Positions 62,484 through 64,000 of a stretch of DNA of 64,000 nucleotides are shown here, piece by piece. Origin of the DNA: JAZKBN01 sp040388605. Lineage in GTDB: Bacteria; Bacteroidota; Bacteroidia; Cytophagales; Flexibacteraceae. Location: contig JAZKBN010000018.1 in the NCBI GenBank assembly GCA_040388605.1, positions 62,001-126,000 on the forward strand. Reading direction: 5' to 3'. The first letter of the stretch is position 1; each line of letters begins with the position of its first letter. Below the pieces are notes generated by a model. That model saw only the letters and a list, made by a program, of their open reading frames with translations. It made no database searches and was not told where the DNA came from. The position numbers were made by a program, and so were the translations under genes.

Positions 62484-63830
62484 ATGAACAGCAGAACGCT
62501 ATTTCTACTTTTTTCCGCCCTTGTATTCGCATACATATTCCGAACCTTTATGCCATACGGCAAAAGTGAAGCAATTGTAAAAGAGAAAGGCCATTATATA
62601 GACAGCTATACCATGTATAAAGCATCGGTGCTCATGAAGTACAAGCCTGAAAAGAACTTTTATAACCTCGATACACTTACCCAAACACCTTCGCCTGACA
62701 CATCTTACAACATGCTCATTTCGCCGTATTTGTACACGCCGCAAAACAGCCTGTTTCTTAAATTTTTACCGGTAAAATCAGTACAGGGCTTTGTTGCCTG
62801 CATTTTATATACTGAGTGGCTTGCCCGACTGTTAAGCTTTTCGTTACTGTTCCTGCTCCTGTTTTACAGAAACAGGCTGAAAGGCAATATCTTATCACGC
62901 AGGGGCAATTCTGAATCTGCGGAAATAAAACTGCCTCTCTTAACTCTGCAGCCCGGTTTTTGCGATTTTGCTGCCATTGCTCTTTTTGCCTTATCTATGC
63001 ATAATGTGCCATACCGGAGCAATGCTTATTTTACCCAAGTCAGCGGATTCATGTCGGTTTTGGTATTCGGGGCATATACGGCATCAAGGTTCGGCCGACA
63101 GTTTTGGGCAAGGATACTCTTATTTTTGGCAGGCGTAATTAAAATATACCCTTGGTTCCTGGCCCTGTTTATTATTAAAATTAATTGGCGAAGCTATGCA
63201 AAGTATGCAGCAACAGGCATTGTGCTTTCTGCCATAATGATGCTTTTCAAGGTTTTCAGCTTCGAAACCATATACCGGTACCTGGAGCCAAAAACCGGGA
63301 AAACAGCAGGCGAGCTCCGCTGGATTTTTACATACCTGCCCAACAGCGGCCTTTACAGCGAGTTTTTACACCTGAATTTAAGTGGCCAAACACCTGATTT
63401 TATTATCAGCATTATTTACTGCTCCACTATACTGGCCTTGCTCATTGCCTTCCCCATACTTGCTTTAAGCCGCCTCAAAACCCTGCCCGATAATGCCGGG
63501 CATATACTGTTCGCTATAGCATGCCTGCTCTTTATGCAAAGTGTGTGGCCGGTTATTTGGGTTTATCATTATATGATGATGGTGCCTTTCCTATGCCTTT
63601 CTGTTGCCGAAAAAAAAATGCCCCTTGCTATTCGTATTGCAAGCGCATTATATGCGGCTATGCTGTTTAACGGCGAATGGTTGCTTGGCTGGGAAACCCG
63701 CTTTTTTGTGTCTTACCGGTGGATAAATGATATAAATGCTCTTGTTGCCTTAACAGGCATAACAGCATTGCATTACGAAAAGAAGAACGGAAAAACGGGC
63801 TTGGTGCTGAATACACAAACCCGCCCATGA
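62484..63830 (+). CDS. GT-C/GT87-like integral membrane glycosyltransferase
   Basis: A 448-residue membrane protein with about ten helices. The ATG at 62484 (MNSRTLFLLFSALVF) is used; the earlier TTG adds only nine residues. A long first periplasmic loop contains YIDSYTMYKASVLMKY, and later come GVIKIYPWFLALFI and QSVWPVIWVYHYMMMVPF, the style of DUF2029/GT87 polyprenyl-phosphate mannosyltransferases. It would add a sugar from a lipid-linked donor outside the inner membrane. Its stop overlaps the next start (ATGA). Confidence 0.75.
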   Translation: MNSRTLFLLFSALVFAYIFRTFMPYGKSEAIVKEKGHYIDSYTMYKASVLMKYKPEKNFYNLDTLTQTPSPDTSYNMLISPYLYTPQNSLFLKFLPVKSVQGFVACILYTEWLARLLSFSLLFLLLFYRNRLKGNILSRRGNSESAEIKLPLLTLQPGFCDFAAIALFALSMHNVPYRSNAYFTQVSGFMSVLVFGAYTASRFGRQFWARILLFLAGVIKIYPWFLALFIIKINWRSYAKYAATGIVLSAIMMLFKVFSFETIYRYLEPKTGKTAGELRWIFTYLPNSGLYSEFLHLNLSGQTPDFIISIIYCSTILALLIAFPILALSRLKTLPDNAGHILFAIACLLFMQSVWPVIWVYHYMMMVPFLCLSVAEKKMPLAIRIASALYAAMLFNGEWLLGWETRFFVSYRWINDINALVALTGITALHYEKKNGKTGLVLNTQTRP

Positions 63831-64000
63831 AAATAAGAAACCTGTTCATCCTGTTTTCTGCCGGGCTTTTTTCCTTGGTTGCGGCTATATTTTACCCGGC
63901 AGGCCTCGCCGATAAAATTTGGCTGCAAGGCGGGCATATCGACGGCTATACCATGTACAAGGCAATGGAAATGTCTGTAAAAGCACCTGGAAAGGACATT
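63827..64000 (+). CDS. Partial tandem paralogue of the preceding glycosyltransferase-like gene
   Basis: Fifty-eight codons to the window end, beginning with an ATG that overlaps the preceding stop (ATGA). MKIRNLFILFSAGLF followed by GGHIDGYTMYKAMEM matches the start of the preceding protein (FLLFSALVF; GHYIDSYTMYKASVL), so the two are tandem duplicates and translationally coupled. The rest lies beyond the window. Confidence 0.75.
   Translation, partial: MKIRNLFILFSAGLFSLVAAIFYPAGLADKIWLQGGHIDGYTMYKAMEMSVKAPGKDI

Noticed and set aside
1..64000. CRISPR array, tRNA or rRNA genes, insertion sequence, prophage
   Set aside because: No spaced direct repeats, no cloverleaf or rRNA sequence, and no transposase, integrase or phage structural protein were recognised by reading; a covariance-model scan would be needed to exclude a small RNA.

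Overview
The window is chromosomal DNA from a member of the Bacteroidota. The evidence is a PorP/SprF-family type IX secretion protein, the gliding lipoprotein GldD, an OmpA/PD40/TPR outer-membrane protein, a Bacteroidota-type LptD, lipoprotein FKBP isomerases, few Shine-Dalgarno sites, and several promoter-like TAnnTTTG boxes. I cannot place it below phylum with confidence. No rRNA, tRNA, CRISPR array, insertion sequence or prophage was seen; most of it is housekeeping sequence with a few accessory genes.

Layout. 0-8 kb (mostly minus strand): an MsbA-like ABC exporter, a repeat lipoprotein, the OmpA/PD40 protein, an aldose-epimerase-like protein and DNA polymerase III delta'. 8-11.4 kb (plus): a small membrane protein, a YjbR protein, a GT9 glycosyltransferase, and a histidine kinase/response regulator pair whose sensor domain looks like the plant ethylene receptor. 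11.5-13.3 kb (minus): gldD and a porP/sprF-like gene. 13.4-18 kb (plus): pdxA, murF, a membrane protein and an outer-membrane protein with no standard start codon. 18-23.3 kb: an acidic protein, gatB, a LysM/RlpA-like protein, a toxin-antitoxin-like pair and rfbA. 23.4-30 kb (plus): lptD and pyruvate carboxylase. 30-40 kb: a small unknown gene, an outer-membrane barrel, tsaE, an alanine-dehydrogenase-like gene, a PaaE-like reductase, purE, an ankyrin lipoprotein, a TPR/LuxR regulator, a very acidic small protein and ridA. 40-50.4 kb (plus): ettA, a PfkB sugar kinase, nrnA, three tandem FKBP isomerases, a 910-residue tandem D-Ala-D-Ala ligase and a small conserved gene. 50.6-60 kb (mostly minus): mreB, purH, a PD-(D/E)XK-like protein, a PepSY-like protein, a GNAT, guanine deaminase, a secreted YciI-like protein, a lipoprotein, cca and a ROK kinase. 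60.3-64 kb (plus): an ABC ATPase without a standard start, an SRPBCC/GyrI-like fusion and two tandem membrane glycosyltransferase-like paralogues, the second cut by the window edge.

How the genes fit together. Envelope building dominates: MurF and the fused ligase make and attach D-Ala-D-Ala, MreB organises wall growth, the MsbA-like exporter, GT9, RfbA and LptD serve LPS, and LysM/RlpA and OmpA proteins contact the wall. GldD, the PorP/SprF-like protein and the FKBP lipoproteins belong to the envelope folding, secretion and gliding setting. Purine (PurE, PurH, guanine deaminase), tRNA (GatB, TsaE, CCA) and carbon metabolism (pyruvate carboxylase, sugar kinases) genes are scattered between.

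The two observations most worth following are (i) the histidine kinase at 9807, which keeps all seven residues known to matter for copper/ethylene binding in plant ETR1 and is translationally coupled to a lone receiver, and (ii) the tandem Ddl at 47121, whose first half keeps the Glu-Ser-Tyr triad of classical Ddl while the second half reads Glu-Cys-Phe, the Tyr-to-Phe change being the one associated with D-Ala-D-lactate ligases.
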